The notes: generated by a model not told the origin, from the sequence alone. A stretch of DNA of 64,000 bases from Clostridia bacterium (GCA_017938205.1 JAGBCA010000029.1:80772-144771); one strand, 5' to 3'; counted from the stretch's first letter, positions 17,721 to 26,135 are shown. Translations and numbers: made by a program.

Positions 17721-18332
17721 TCACTTATCTAAGATTTCTTTCGCGATCTCGCGAACGCGCATACGCAAGGAATCAATATCCCCTGCATTGATGATATGAT
17801 ACCCACATCGCTCGATCAGATATGCATCCGATTGCTGTGCGGCGATCCGCCGCTCGGCGTCCTCTGCCGAGATTTTATCTCTTTGCATGATCCTAAGGAT
17901 GCGCAGATCCTTCGGCGCAGTGACACCGATGATCACGTCACATTCACGATCAAAGCCGGATTCGAACAAAAGAGGCGCATCCACAAGCGCGGCAGGCAAC
18001 CCTTTTTCTTTACACTCTGCAAGCCAAACGCGAACGCCTGCAAGGATATGAAAATGCGCAATACGATTAAGATCTGCAAGCTCTGCGCTTGCATCGGGCG
18101 CAAACACCTTGGCCGCAAGACGTGAGCGGCACAATGCCCCATTTTCATCCAGGATGTCCTCGCCAAAACGAGCAGCCAGAGCCTCGGTGAGCGAATTTCT
18201 CCCCGCCGTCATATCATGATAAAGCGCATCGGTATCGATCGAAGGAATGCCGATCTCGGCAAAAAGGCGGCAAAGCTCCCCTTTTCCGCTTCCCGATCCG
18301 CCGCAAACACCTATGACCTGCAAGGTATACAC
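17721..18332 (-). CDS. coaE: Dephospho-CoA kinase
   Basis: A ~203-residue P-loop kinase with GGSGSGKG at residues 11-18, DTD in IPSIDTDALYH, and the family block VDAPLLFESGFDRECDVIIGV. It phosphorylates the ribose 3'-OH of dephospho-CoA, the last step of CoA synthesis. The start is uncertain: GTG at 18332 sits close to the AGGGGG site, and TTG at 18323 has better spacing. It is the first gene behind a perfect TTGACA-17-TATAAT promoter. Confidence 0.92.
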   Translation of the reverse strand: MYTLQVIGVCGGSGSGKGELCRLFAEIGIPSIDTDALYHDMTAGRNSLTEALAARFGEDILDENGALCRSRLAAKVFAPDASAELADLNRIAHFHILAGVRVWLAECKEKGLPAALVDAPLLFESGFDRECDVIIGVTAPKDLRILRIMQRDKISAEDAERRIAAQQSDAYLIERCGYHIINAGDIDSLRMRVREIAKEILDK

Positions 18333-18355
18333 CCCCTATTTTAAACATATAATAT

Positions 18356-18384
18356 ATTATATATTAAAAAACTAAAAATGTCAA
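18356..18384 (-). promoter_or_regulatory. coaE: Perfect consensus sigma-A promoter of the coaE operon
   Basis: On the minus strand, TTGACA (18379-18384) and TATAAT (18356-18361) are separated by exactly 17 bp. It is 24 bp before the coaE start region, in an AT-rich divergent gap. Confidence 0.88.
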
Positions 18385-18440
18385 GCGAAGAAATCAGAAA
18401 ACGATCGACACCGAAAACCGACACAAAAAGGAGATACCTT

Positions 18441-19526
18441 ATGCAACCGCAATCTAACGGGACACCGATGGAATTTTTTGCTGCAGCCAATGGGGCTGAC
18501 GGCTTTCGCAGCTACTTTGACGAAATATTCCCATCCGACACATTGGATGGCGTCTTTATCCTGAAGGGCGGCCCGGGAACCGGAAAAAGCACGCTTCTCA
18601 AGGAATTGGCCAAAGCCTTTTCACGTCCCGAAATTGAAGCTGAGATTTTTTACTGCTCCTCCGATCCCGCCTCGCTGGATGGGCTTCTTCTCACACACAA
18701 GGATCGAAGGGTCGCCGTGCTTGACGGAACAGCGCCGCACGAAAGAGATGCACGGTTACCCGGAGCGGCAGACATGCTGATCAACCTCGGTGATGGCTTC
18801 GACTGCTCGGCGCTGAGAAATAGAAAAAGCGAGATCCTCTCTTTGCAAAAAAGGAAGAGCCTCGCATACAAGGATGCTTATTTTTATCTTAAGTTATTTG
18901 GAATATTCCTGTCTAAAATTGAGGCAGAAACAGAATCAAGACTAAAAAAAGATGCCGTTCTTGCATGGACCAAGGAGCATGTTTTTCCACATATACAACC
19001 AAAGGAACCACGTTCTTTTTCACCCCGCTTGATCCGCGCTTTTTCACGCGACGGTATAGTGCGCCTTTGCTCCTACGAGAACAATTGTGAGAAGCATTTT
19101 GGTTTTTTCGGTGATATGACGACGTGCGGCATTCTTATTAGAGAAATACTTTCCATCCTTAAGGATGCGGGCTGCGGAGGTTTATTTGCGCCATCTCCTT
19201 TTACGCACGCCTTGATCGACGGCCTGTTTTTAAAGGATGAAAAAATTGCGATCTGCGCATCCGGTGAAGAAAGCAACGGGTATCTTCCCTGCACGGATTT
19301 CTTCTCTGCCGCCACAGAAGAAAACGAAATGCGTTTGAGGGAGTATCGTGCAGAAGGCGAGCGGTTTCTTGCGCTTGCAAAAAAAGCGCTTCTGCAGGCC
19401 TCCGAGCATCATTTTGCTTTAGAGCATATCTATACGCCTGCCATGCATTTTGACCGACTTTCTCCCATTAAGGCCGCGCTTAAAACACAAATCTCTACCC
19501 TGCTTTCCGTGCGAGAATTTTCTTGA
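18441..19526 (+). CDS. P-loop ATPase of the PRK06851-like family, function unknown
   Basis: A 361-residue protein with Walker A GGPGTGKST (43-51) close to the N-terminus, preceded by FFAAANGADGFRSYFDEIF and followed by the family-like segments YCSSDPASLDG and LDGTAPHERD..PGAADMLINLG. These resemble a clostridial ATPase family for which I know no function. Only one P-loop is visible. The ATG at 18441 is chosen because AAGGAG lies 7 nt upstream; a longer in-frame start at 18378 would overlap the divergent coaE promoter. It is monocistronic, ending at a terminator. No membrane segment is visible. Confidence 0.75.
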   Translation: MQPQSNGTPMEFFAAANGADGFRSYFDEIFPSDTLDGVFILKGGPGTGKSTLLKELAKAFSRPEIEAEIFYCSSDPASLDGLLLTHKDRRVAVLDGTAPHERDARLPGAADMLINLGDGFDCSALRNRKSEILSLQKRKSLAYKDAYFYLKLFGIFLSKIEAETESRLKKDAVLAWTKEHVFPHIQPKEPRSFSPRLIRAFSRDGIVRLCSYENNCEKHFGFFGDMTTCGILIREILSILKDAGCGGLFAPSPFTHALIDGLFLKDEKIAICASGEESNGYLPCTDFFSAATEENEMRLREYRAEGERFLALAKKALLQASEHHFALEHIYTPAMHFDRLSPIKAALKTQISTLLSVREFS

Positions 19527-19551
19527 CTTTTCTCTATGAATGTGTTATAAT
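19523..19551 (+). promoter_or_regulatory. Near-consensus promoter firing into a terminator
   Basis: TTGACT (19523-19528), a 17-bp spacer and TATAAT (19546-19551) overlap the stop codon of the ATPase gene. Transcription would begin about 19557-19559, at the foot of the hairpin at 19559-19601. There is no plus-strand gene before 20915. Confidence 0.6.
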
Positions 19552-19558
19552 CATAAAA

Positions 19559-19601
19559 AGAACTCACCATCCCTTGATGTTGGGAACGGTGAGTTCTTTT
19601 T
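19559..19601. terminator. Bidirectional terminator between ATPase gene and ackA
   Basis: A 10-bp stem (19559-19568 with 19588-19597, AGAACTCACC arms) has T6 on the plus side and an A-run before it, so it works for both convergent genes. Confidence 0.85.
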
Positions 19602-19620
19602 ATGCAGTTGATTTAAAGGA

Positions 19621-20820
19621 TCAAGCCTTGGTAGCGAGAGCCTCGGTATCCTTCGCGATCACAAGCTCCTCGTTGGTGGGGATCATGTATACGCTGACCT
19701 TGGAGGAATCCTTGGAGATCTTCACGGGAACGTCGCTGTGCACAAAGGAGTTTCTCTCCTCGTCAAGCTCTACGCCAAGGAATTCAAGACCCGAAAGCGC
19801 ACCCTCGCGAATGTACGGCGTGTGCTCTCCGATGCCTGCGGTAAATACGATCGCATCCAAACCGCCCATAGCGGCTGCATACGAGCCGATAAACTTTTTG
19901 ATCTGATAGCAAAGCATATCGAAAGCAAGCTTTGCCCTCTCGTCTCCTGCCTTCATCGCAGCCTCAATATCTCTTGCATCCGAGCTGATGCCGCTGATGC
20001 CGAGGAAGCCGCACTTCTTATTCATGTACGCATCCATCTCTGCAGGCGTGTATCCCTTCTTTTCCATGATAAAGGGAACGATCGCAGGATCGATCGCGCC
20101 GCAGCGCGTACCCATCATAATACCGTCCAACGGAGTGAAGCCCATGGAGGTATCCATGCACTTTCCGTCCTTAACTGCGCTGATGGACGAGCCGTTTCCG
20201 ATGTGGCAGGTAACGATTTTTGCATCTTTCTTGCCAAGAAGCTTTGCGGCCTCGGCGCTGACGTATCTGTGCGACGTTCCGTGTGCGCCGTAGCGACGGA
20301 TCTTGTATTCATCGTACATATCGTAGGAGATACCGTACATATAGGCCTCCTTTTCCATCGTCTGATGGAAGGCCGTATCAAATACGAGGACCTGCGGAAC
20401 GCCGGGCATTACCTTAAGGCATCCGCGGATGCCCATGATATGTGCACCTGTGTGCAACGGAGCGAATGCACGGCAGTTCTCAAGAACCTCCATAACCTCT
20501 TCGTTTACGAGAACGGACTGTGCATAATAAGGTCCGCCGTGCACCACGCGGTGTCCGATGGCCTCGATCTCACCTGCCGATGCAATGCAACCAACCTCCT
20601 TATCCAGAAGCATCTCAACCACGAGGCTGATCGCATCTGCGTGCGTGGGAAGGGGCATTTCCTTTACGCGGCTCTTCCCTTCCTTTGTTTTGTGCGTGAT
20701 CTTCGAGCCCTCAATTCCGATGCGCTCGCAATTTCCTTTTGCCAGCACGATTCCCTCTGCCGTATCAAAAAGCTGATACTTCAGAGAGCTGGAGCCGGCA
20801 TTGACAACCAATACTTTCAT
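19621..20820 (-). CDS. ackA: Acetate kinase
   Basis: A 399-residue ASKHA-fold kinase interconverting acetyl phosphate plus ADP with acetate plus ATP. It begins MKVLVVNAGSSSLKYQLFD and carries HRVVHGG, FDTAFHQTM, the GTSHRYVS motif and GLDAIVFTAGIGEH. The start at ATG 20820 is supported by AGAGAGGA and the family N-terminus; a longer frame upstream is not credible. The phosphotransacetylase gene is not adjacent. It is transcribed divergently from tmcAL, whose enzyme consumes acetate. Confidence 0.97.
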   Translation of the reverse strand: MKVLVVNAGSSSLKYQLFDTAEGIVLAKGNCERIGIEGSKITHKTKEGKSRVKEMPLPTHADAISLVVEMLLDKEVGCIASAGEIEAIGHRVVHGGPYYAQSVLVNEEVMEVLENCRAFAPLHTGAHIMGIRGCLKVMPGVPQVLVFDTAFHQTMEKEAYMYGISYDMYDEYKIRRYGAHGTSHRYVSAEAAKLLGKKDAKIVTCHIGNGSSISAVKDGKCMDTSMGFTPLDGIMMGTRCGAIDPAIVPFIMEKKGYTPAEMDAYMNKKCGFLGISGISSDARDIEAAMKAGDERAKLAFDMLCYQIKKFIGSYAAAMGGLDAIVFTAGIGEHTPYIREGALSGLEFLGVELDEERNSFVHSDVPVKISKDSSKVSVYMIPTNEELVIAKDTEALATKA

Positions 20821-20857
20821 ATGCATTCCTCTCTGTTTGTTTTTTATTTCACATTGT

Positions 20858-20886
20858 ATTATACACCACTTTACACCGTTTGGCAA
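20858..20886 (-). promoter_or_regulatory. ackA: Sigma-A promoter of ackA
   Basis: On the minus strand, TTGCCA (20881-20886), a 17-bp spacer and TATAAT (20858-20863) lie 38 bp before the ackA ATG. Confidence 0.8.
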
Positions 20887-20914
20887 TAGTTTTTTGAAAA
20901 AATGGAGGAAAAGA

Positions 20915-22123
20915 ATGAAAACCGTGGCGATCATTTCGGAATACAACCCGTTTCATTCCGGCCATTTGTATCAAATACAACGCATACGCGAAGAATTTGG
21001 TGAGGATACGCGCATCGTTGCCATTATGAGCGGTAACTATACGCAGCGCGGGCATATCGCCTTTATGGATAAAAGCGCACGCGCTAAAATGGCGGTGCTT
21101 GAAGGCGTTAATCTCGTTTTAGAGCTCCCCTTTCCTTATTCCTGCGCAAGCGCTGAGCTTTTTGCCAAGGCGGGTGTTTCCATCGCCGATCGTCTCGGAT
21201 GCGTGGATATTCTTTCCTTCGGAAGCGAATGCGGAAATCTTGATCTTCTTAAGGATACTGCCCACAAAATGTTGAACGAGGATTTTCTGTCCCGTATGCA
21301 GAGCTGCGAGGATAAAAATCCGACACTCGGATATGCTAAGCTGGCATATGAGGTGCTTTCCGACACGCTCACAGATCGTGCGGCCGAGCTTCTCACGCCC
21401 AATAATATATTAGCACTTGAATATCTCAAAGCGCTGAAACAAATCAACAGCGACATAGAGCCTCACACCGTTTTGCGCGAGGGGACGGATTATCGCTCCC
21501 ATGAAATAGACGAAAAAGTTACGCACCAAAGCGCATCCGCGATCCGCGAGGCACTTTTTAGCGGAGATCTTTCTTCCGCAGAATATATCCCCCAGGCGGC
21601 GAGAGCCGTTCTTCTCGAAGAAATGCGTAAAAAGGGCGCACCCTGCTCCGAGGAGAAGCTTTCCTCCGCCATTCTCTCTTATTTTCGTTTAAGCAGCTCC
21701 AAGGCACCCTGCGCTATTCAGGATGCTAAGGGCGGTTTATATAATCGCTTGATAACGAAAAGTTATGAAGCACACGACATATCAAGCTTGGCGGCCTTGA
21801 CCGAAACCAAGAAATTCACAAATGCCAGGATCCGCCGTGCGATCTGGTACTCTTTCTTCGGCGTTACCTCCTCCGACGTAAAGAGTGCACCGGCATTCAC
21901 GCGCGTTCTGGCCTTGGATAAGAAAGGTCAGTCCATTCTCCGCACCGCAAAGACCACCGCGCGCATTCCCGTTTTGACGAAGTCATCCGAGCCGCTTTTC
22001 TCTCCTGAGGAAATGCGCGCAAAGACGCTCTCCGACGGCGCAGATGCAGTTTTTCAGCTGACGAAGCCCGCCCACGCAAACGGAAATTACGCGCTATGCA
22101 CCTCGCCATTTTTTAAGGCGTAG
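20915..22123 (+). CDS. tmcAL: tRNA(Met) cytidine acetate ligase (TmcAL/YlbM)
   Basis: A 402-residue nucleotidyltransferase-fold enzyme with the HxGH-type motif HSGH (14-17) in the N-terminus VAIISEYNPFHSGH, plus MSGNYTQRG and KSARAKMAVLEGVNLVLELPF. YlbM/TmcAL activates acetate with ATP to N4-acetylate C34 of elongator tRNA-Met. GGAGG at 20904-20908 selects the ATG at 20915. It is divergent from ackA across a 94-bp gap. C-terminal residues TKPAHANGNYALCTSPFFKA are less conserved. Confidence 0.9.
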   Translation: MKTVAIISEYNPFHSGHLYQIQRIREEFGEDTRIVAIMSGNYTQRGHIAFMDKSARAKMAVLEGVNLVLELPFPYSCASAELFAKAGVSIADRLGCVDILSFGSECGNLDLLKDTAHKMLNEDFLSRMQSCEDKNPTLGYAKLAYEVLSDTLTDRAAELLTPNNILALEYLKALKQINSDIEPHTVLREGTDYRSHEIDEKVTHQSASAIREALFSGDLSSAEYIPQAARAVLLEEMRKKGAPCSEEKLSSAILSYFRLSSSKAPCAIQDAKGGLYNRLITKSYEAHDISSLAALTETKKFTNARIRRAIWYSFFGVTSSDVKSAPAFTRVLALDKKGQSILRTAKTTARIPVLTKSSEPLFSPEEMRAKTLSDGADAVFQLTKPAHANGNYALCTSPFFKA

Positions 22124-22167
22124 CGAATTTTGCGGTTTCTTCATGGCGTCTACTTTTGTCGAAGGTA

Positions 22168-22196
22168 TTTACCGAGACGGGAAGCTATGCTATGAT
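22168..22196 (+). promoter_or_regulatory. Candidate promoter for the 95-residue protein
   Basis: TTTACC (22168-22173), a 17-bp spacer and TATGAT (22191-22196) lie 58 bp before the ATG at 22255. Confidence 0.55.
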
Positions 22197-22254
22197 ATTG
22201 GTGGGTATGGACCACGCGCCGTCATATTCCAAATCACGGAAAGGAGTTTTTTAT

Positions 22255-22542
22255 ATGTTAAAGGCAGAAGGCATTCAGGGCGGCTACCTTGAATACAAGG
22301 GCAGACCTCTCGTTCGCCAGGACAATGATATTTACTACGGCGATCTGTCAGATAAATATCACGTTTACATGATGATCATGACCGAGGTTGCCTCGGGCAC
22401 AGGGAGTGAAACCATTCCCGAAAAAATTATGGTGCAGCTTTTGCCTCAAGGCAAAAAGATGCCCGAAAAGCAGACCGTTGCCAACGGCATCTCCGATGCA
22501 CTGGAAACGGCCGATGCTTGGCTGGAGCGTTACAACAAGTAA
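22255..22542 (+). CDS. Small conserved-looking protein, function unknown
   Basis: A 95-residue acidic soluble protein beginning MLKAEGIQGGYLEYKGRPLVRQ and containing DIYYGDLSDKYHVYMMIMTE. AAAGGAG at 22240-22246 selects the ATG at 22255; a longer frame from 22156 has no ribosome binding site. There is no signal peptide, membrane segment, or Cys/His metal motif. The compact size and well-formed expression signals argue for a real gene. It precedes a DUF3048-like gene by 49 nt and may share its transcript. I do not recognise a named family. Confidence 0.7.
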   Translation: MLKAEGIQGGYLEYKGRPLVRQDNDIYYGDLSDKYHVYMMIMTEVASGTGSETIPEKIMVQLLPQGKKMPEKQTVANGISDALETADAWLERYNK

Positions 22543-22591
22543 CCCTCCACTTTGAAAGCGTGCGTATCTCGTGATACGCAAGGAGGTAAAA

Positions 22592-23704
22592 ATGAAATCG
22601 CTTAAAACAAGCAGTCTATTTCGATTGGCTGCTCTGCTTCTTATTGCCGTCATCGTAATTTGCATGGTCGGATTTGTAGCAGAAGGATGGCAGAGCGGAC
22701 CCCAAAATCAGCCGGAAAGCGGTGAAACCGATAACAATAATAACGGTGATACCGATGAAAATACAGACGGCGGTGGCGAAGTGATAACTCCCGAGCCCCC
22801 CTCGCCACCCGAATATACCCATTATCTGACCGGGCTCGAGGTCACCGCAGATGAATACCGTCAAAGGCCGTTGTGCTTTGTGATGGACTCTGCTTCTCCC
22901 TTATACGGCATTTCCGATGCGCCGCTGATGGTGGAGATCCCCATCGAAGCGGGGCAAACCCGTTTGCTCGTATATCGTGATCACTCTCAAAATCTCGGAA
23001 AGGTTGGTTCTATCACCAAGGCACGCGAATGCATCAGTAGGCTGCAAGATTTCTTCGGCGGCATTGCCATATGTAGCGGTACGGACAGCTCCCACCTATC
23101 AAGCGGTACGCTCCCTGCCCGTCTCACCTTTGATCTTTCAGCCAATTCCGGATACGCCTATACGGAAAACACAAATTATCTTTATTCCAATAAAGACCTG
23201 CTGCTTGCCGGTCTGCAAAATGCAGGTATCAGTACAAGCGCAACCGAAGCGCTCACACTTCCCTTTGCCTTTACGCCTTATTTTTCCGATCCAATTCGCT
23301 TCACGAAATCGGCGCAGGCGGTGACCCTGCCATATAGCGAAACGAACGGAACCGATCTTTATTATGACAGCAACACCGCTCAGTATCTGCTTGGAAAGGG
23401 CGGACAGGTTAAAAATGATCTGCTGAACGGAAAGAACGTATCCTTCAAAAACGCATTCGTGCTTTTTGCGGATGCAACGACCTATGAGAGCGCAGATCAG
23501 ACAGAAATGACAATAGATACTGCAGGCGGAGGCAGCGGATATTACTTTACCGAGGGGACGGCCAGCACCATAAATTGGAAGCTGGATGCCACGGGAAACC
23601 TTGTCTTCTCTGATGAAAGAGGCGCGCGGCTAACCGTTAACCGTGGGACAAGCTATATTGCCTTTTACAAAGCATCCTGCGCATCGAACGTTGTATTCAA
23701 TTAA
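22592..23704 (+). CDS. DUF3048/YerB-like membrane-anchored extracellular protein
   Basis: A 370-residue protein with an N-terminal membrane segment (~10-30), then a low-complexity Asn/Asp/Gly/Pro linker (~34-75), then a domain beginning YRQRPLCFVMDSASPLYGISDAPLMVEIPIEAGQTRLLVY, which matches the DUF3048 layout (Met-Asp, then an Ile-Pro..Gly..TR turn). The usual DUF3048 motif has 'P' and 'GLS.AD' spacing; here it is diverged. The Cys at 24 lies inside the hydrophobic stretch, so a lipobox is doubtful. AAGGAGG at 22580-22586 fixes the ATG. Function of the family is unknown; a cell-envelope role is likely. Confidence 0.75.
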   Translation: MKSLKTSSLFRLAALLLIAVIVICMVGFVAEGWQSGPQNQPESGETDNNNNGDTDENTDGGGEVITPEPPSPPEYTHYLTGLEVTADEYRQRPLCFVMDSASPLYGISDAPLMVEIPIEAGQTRLLVYRDHSQNLGKVGSITKARECISRLQDFFGGIAICSGTDSSHLSSGTLPARLTFDLSANSGYAYTENTNYLYSNKDLLLAGLQNAGISTSATEALTLPFAFTPYFSDPIRFTKSAQAVTLPYSETNGTDLYYDSNTAQYLLGKGGQVKNDLLNGKNVSFKNAFVLFADATTYESADQTEMTIDTAGGGSGYYFTEGTASTINWKLDATGNLVFSDERGARLTVNRGTSYIAFYKASCASNVVFN

Positions 23705-23740
23705 ATATGCGCGGTATTAAGATTCACAATACCTAAAAAA

Positions 23741-23773
23741 CGAGAGAGAGCAAAAATGCTCTCTCTCGTTTTT
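23741..23773. terminator. Terminator between DUF3048-like gene and spoVT
   Basis: An 11-bp stem (23741-23751 with 23758-23768), AAAAAT loop and T5, with A6 on the other side, so it is effective in both directions. Confidence 0.88.
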
Positions 23774-23778
23774 CATTT

Positions 23779-24333
23779 TCAGCTTTCCATTTGCTTTCCA
23801 AGGAATATCCCCGCAGTCTGCAAAAGCTTTGCTTCCACGTTCTCGGAGATCTTATCCGAAGCATCCGTCTCATACGGCCACCCGGAAAGCACGCATCCGA
23901 TGATATCTCCCTCTGCAATGATCGGCATAGCACAACTGATATAATGCGCGCCGCCTTCGTCCGTGATCGGCATCGGCGTTTTATCCGGTGTTTTGGAAAA
24001 AATGGTGCGAGACTCCATAATAGACTCAAGATAAGAGGATACCTTTCGATCAAGGTACTCTCGTTTAGATGCTCCGCTGACCGCAATAATTGCATCCCTA
24101 TCGCAAACAAATATTGGCATAAGTGCCGTTTTTGCAAGTGTATCCGCATACTCTGCGGCAAAGGTTTGCAATTCTCCGATGGGAGAATATTTTTTAAATA
24201 TTACTTCCCCTTCACGATCCGTATAGATTTCAAGAGGGTCCCCCTCGCGGATGCGCATGGTGCGTCTTATTTCTTTAGGAATGACGACACGTCCGAGATC
24301 GTCGATCCTTCTTACAATTCCTGTGGCTTTCAT
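23779..24333 (-). CDS. spoVT: Stage V sporulation protein T (AbrB-type regulator)
   Basis: A 184-residue transcription factor with an N-terminal SpoVT/AbrB swapped-hairpin domain (TGIVRRIDDLGRVVIPKEIRR, then MRIREGDPLEIYTD, ~1-50) and a C-terminal GAF domain (~55-184). In Bacillus, SpoVT modulates sigma-G-dependent genes in the forespore. Full length and both domains are intact. It supports the view that the organism sporulates. It is a single gene ended by the terminator at 23741-23773. Confidence 0.93.
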   Translation of the reverse strand: MKATGIVRRIDDLGRVVIPKEIRRTMRIREGDPLEIYTDREGEVIFKKYSPIGELQTFAAEYADTLAKTALMPIFVCDRDAIIAVSGASKREYLDRKVSSYLESIMESRTIFSKTPDKTPMPITDEGGAHYISCAMPIIAEGDIIGCVLSGWPYETDASDKISENVEAKLLQTAGIFLGKQMES

Positions 24334-24424
24334 ATATATACTAAAATCTCCTTGATTTACAGATTTGTACTGTTATTATCTGCAATTGAGGGAGAATTAT
24401 ACTTAATATATAAGACGGTTTCGA

Positions 24425-24474
24425 TATAATAGAAATAGTGGTGATCTTATTGAGTAAAGAGCTTAAAATACATA
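24425..24474 (+). other. Possible promoter plus nine-codon open frame
   Basis: TATAAT at 24425-24430 is followed by GGTGAT and a nine-codon frame starting TTG (about 24450) that reads MSKELKIHI and stops at TAA. A terminator follows at 24522-24565. The -35 is poor. It may be a leader peptide, a remnant of a lost gene, or chance. The rest of the 244-bp gap (24334-24577) holds only AT-rich DNA. Confidence 0.2.
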
Positions 24475-24521
24475 TTTAATAAAAAAGAGCAATTAAATTC
24501 ATTGATCAAGTTTTGTTTTTT

Positions 24522-24565
24522 AAAAAAAGCCGACTCCACACATAACGAGTGAAGTCGGCTTTTTT
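24522..24565. terminator. Terminator after the surface-polysaccharide locus
   Basis: An AGCCGACT stem (24528-24535 with 24553-24560) is flanked by A7 and T6, ending the minus-strand CpsD-like transcript and any plus-strand transcript from the gap. Confidence 0.85.
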
Positions 24566-24577
24566 GATATTTATTGG

Positions 24578-25342
24578 TTATCTGCGGCGGAAAATAAATC
24601 TTCTCTTTTTTTGGCGCTTGATCTGGGCACCGGTAAGGACCATGCCAAAAATAGGTGCATTCAAAACACGCAGAGAGTCAACAGTCTTTCCGAGAGAATC
24701 CACGTCCGAGTTTTTGGATTTTGCAACGAGAACGTATCCGTTTATGTGGTTTTTGAGCAGAAGCGCTTCAGAGCCGATCTCAAACGCCGGCGTATCCAAT
24801 ATGATATAATCAAAACGCTCCTCACAGTAACGGAAGAGCTCGGCCATGCGTTCAGAACTGATCAGGCGCGTGGGTGTCTCGGAAAAAGCGCCTGCATAAA
24901 GCACCGAAAGGCCCGCTACAGAGGATGTAACAATATTCGGCTCCTCGTCTTCGCCGGAAAGAAATTCGGCGAGACCATGAGGCTGAAAATCTTTCGAAAG
25001 CATAAGCTCAACACCCGGCTTTCTCAGATCGGTATCGATCAGGAGCACCTTCGCGGCATTTAGGTTCTGCGCGAGCGTAATAGCAAGATTGACGGAGACC
25101 GTGGTTTTCCCTTCTCCGGAAAGTGCGCTGGAGATCGCGATCTTGCGGCATTTGCTTTCAATGGGAAGATAAGTGATATTGGCATACAGTCTACGGTAAG
25201 ACTCAGCTACGTTATAGGGAGAGTGCGGACTGAGAACATTATAAAACTCATAGCTCTCAGGCGAGTTCTTCGCAGCGGCATTGGCGCTCTTTCTGCGGCC
25301 AAGCATAGCCTTGAGCTTATCAAAAACAGCGATCTTACTCAT
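24578..25342 (-). CDS. CpsD/CapB-like BY-kinase ATPase without tyrosine tail
   Basis: A 254-residue P-loop protein of the bacterial tyrosine kinase/MinD-like superfamily: Walker A SALSGEGKTT (72-81), Walker A' VLLIDTDLRKP (99-109) and Walker B YIILDTP (~179-185). Such proteins pair with a Wzz-like membrane partner to control polysaccharide chain length. The usual C-terminal Tyr cluster is absent: the tail is basic (KRQKKRRFIFRRR) with no Tyr. Start ATG 25342 overlaps the wzz-like stop (ATGAGTAA) and has GGAGGGG upstream. It may be a regulatory or inactive member. Confidence 0.87.
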   Translation of the reverse strand: MSKIAVFDKLKAMLGRRKSANAAAKNSPESYEFYNVLSPHSPYNVAESYRRLYANITYLPIESKCRKIAISSALSGEGKTTVSVNLAITLAQNLNAAKVLLIDTDLRKPGVELMLSKDFQPHGLAEFLSGEDEEPNIVTSSVAGLSVLYAGAFSETPTRLISSERMAELFRYCEERFDYIILDTPAFEIGSEALLLKNHINGYVLVAKSKNSDVDSLGKTVDSLRVLNAPIFGMVLTGAQIKRQKKRRFIFRRR

Positions 25343-26135
25343 CGTCTCCCCTCCTTGCATTTTCAAGATAGGCCGCATTTGAGATCGAATCCACACTGAC
25401 CTTGGGAATTACACCCAACACGGGAGTATCAAAATTCAACTCCAGATCCCTCTGGTTATGGATACGGTTATCAAGCGCGGAATACAGCCAAAGTGCAAAG
25501 ATTGCAAGCAAGGCACCTGCCAAAGCACCTACCACAAGGCTTACCTTAGGATTTTGAGAAGCAGATGCTCCGTTGGTACGCGGGCTATCGACACAGCTGA
25601 TCGTGGAGGGAGCGCCGATATTCTTATAAACCGCATTCTGCTTTGGATCCTCCTCCAGCGCAAGATCACGAATGATCTTGGATATACGAAGCGCGCACTC
25701 CTCCGTGGGAGCAGTTACGTGAACGTAGAACATTTCAAGATCACCGGATTGCTCCGTGCGGATCATAGAGGACATTTTGGATAAGGAAGCAGAAAGCCTG
25801 TCCTCCGAGATTGAAAAGCCGTACTTCTGGCGTTCCTCCTCGTCCAGACAATTTAAAATCTCAAGATGAAAATCACGGTTGCTGTGAATGATTTCCATAT
25901 AAAGCGGCACACGTTGCTTCGAGACACTCACGTTAGAGGTCTTAACACCGTCCGTCTCCGAAAGAGACTCCACAAAAAGGCTTGTGGTCACCGAATAGGT
26001 GATCGAATTATGCGATTTTGCATAGGTATACACCGAAAAACCACCGACAATTGCGAAAATCACAATCACCCAGATCTTGGATATCATAAAATCCCATAGA
26101 TCTTTTAATGTAAATTCACCGTTGTTTTGTTTCAT
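25335..26135 (-). CDS. Wzz/YveK-type polysaccharide co-polymerase membrane protein
   Basis: A 266-residue protein with two membrane segments (~20-38 and ~198-219) bracketing an extracellular helical domain, and a Pro-containing motif before the second segment (SPRTNG..NPKVSLVVGAL). The short cytoplasmic tail should dock with the adjacent CpsD-like ATPase. The ATG at 26135 has GGAG 8 nt upstream; a TTG four codons earlier is less likely. It is 24 nt downstream of the SGNH hydrolase gene. No glycosyltransferases are nearby, so the polymer is unknown. Confidence 0.85.
   Translation of the reverse strand: MKQNNGEFTLKDLWDFMISKIWVIVIFAIVGGFSVYTYAKSHNSITYSVTTSLFVESLSETDGVKTSNVSVSKQRVPLYMEIIHSNRDFHLEILNCLDEEERQKYGFSISEDRLSASLSKMSSMIRTEQSGDLEMFYVHVTAPTEECALRISKIIRDLALEEDPKQNAVYKNIGAPSTISCVDSPRTNGASASQNPKVSLVVGALAGALLAIFALWLYSALDNRIHNQRDLELNFDTPVLGVIPKVSVDSISNAAYLENARRGDDE

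Noticed and set aside
18378-18440. A longer N-terminus for the P-loop ATPase
   Set aside because: The extension overlaps the perfect coaE promoter on the other strand and has no ribosome binding site; AAGGAG marks the ATG at 18441.
20821-20946. A 42-residue N-terminal extension of acetate kinase
   Set aside because: The extension covers the ackA promoter and lacks a Shine-Dalgarno; the family N-terminus begins at 20820.
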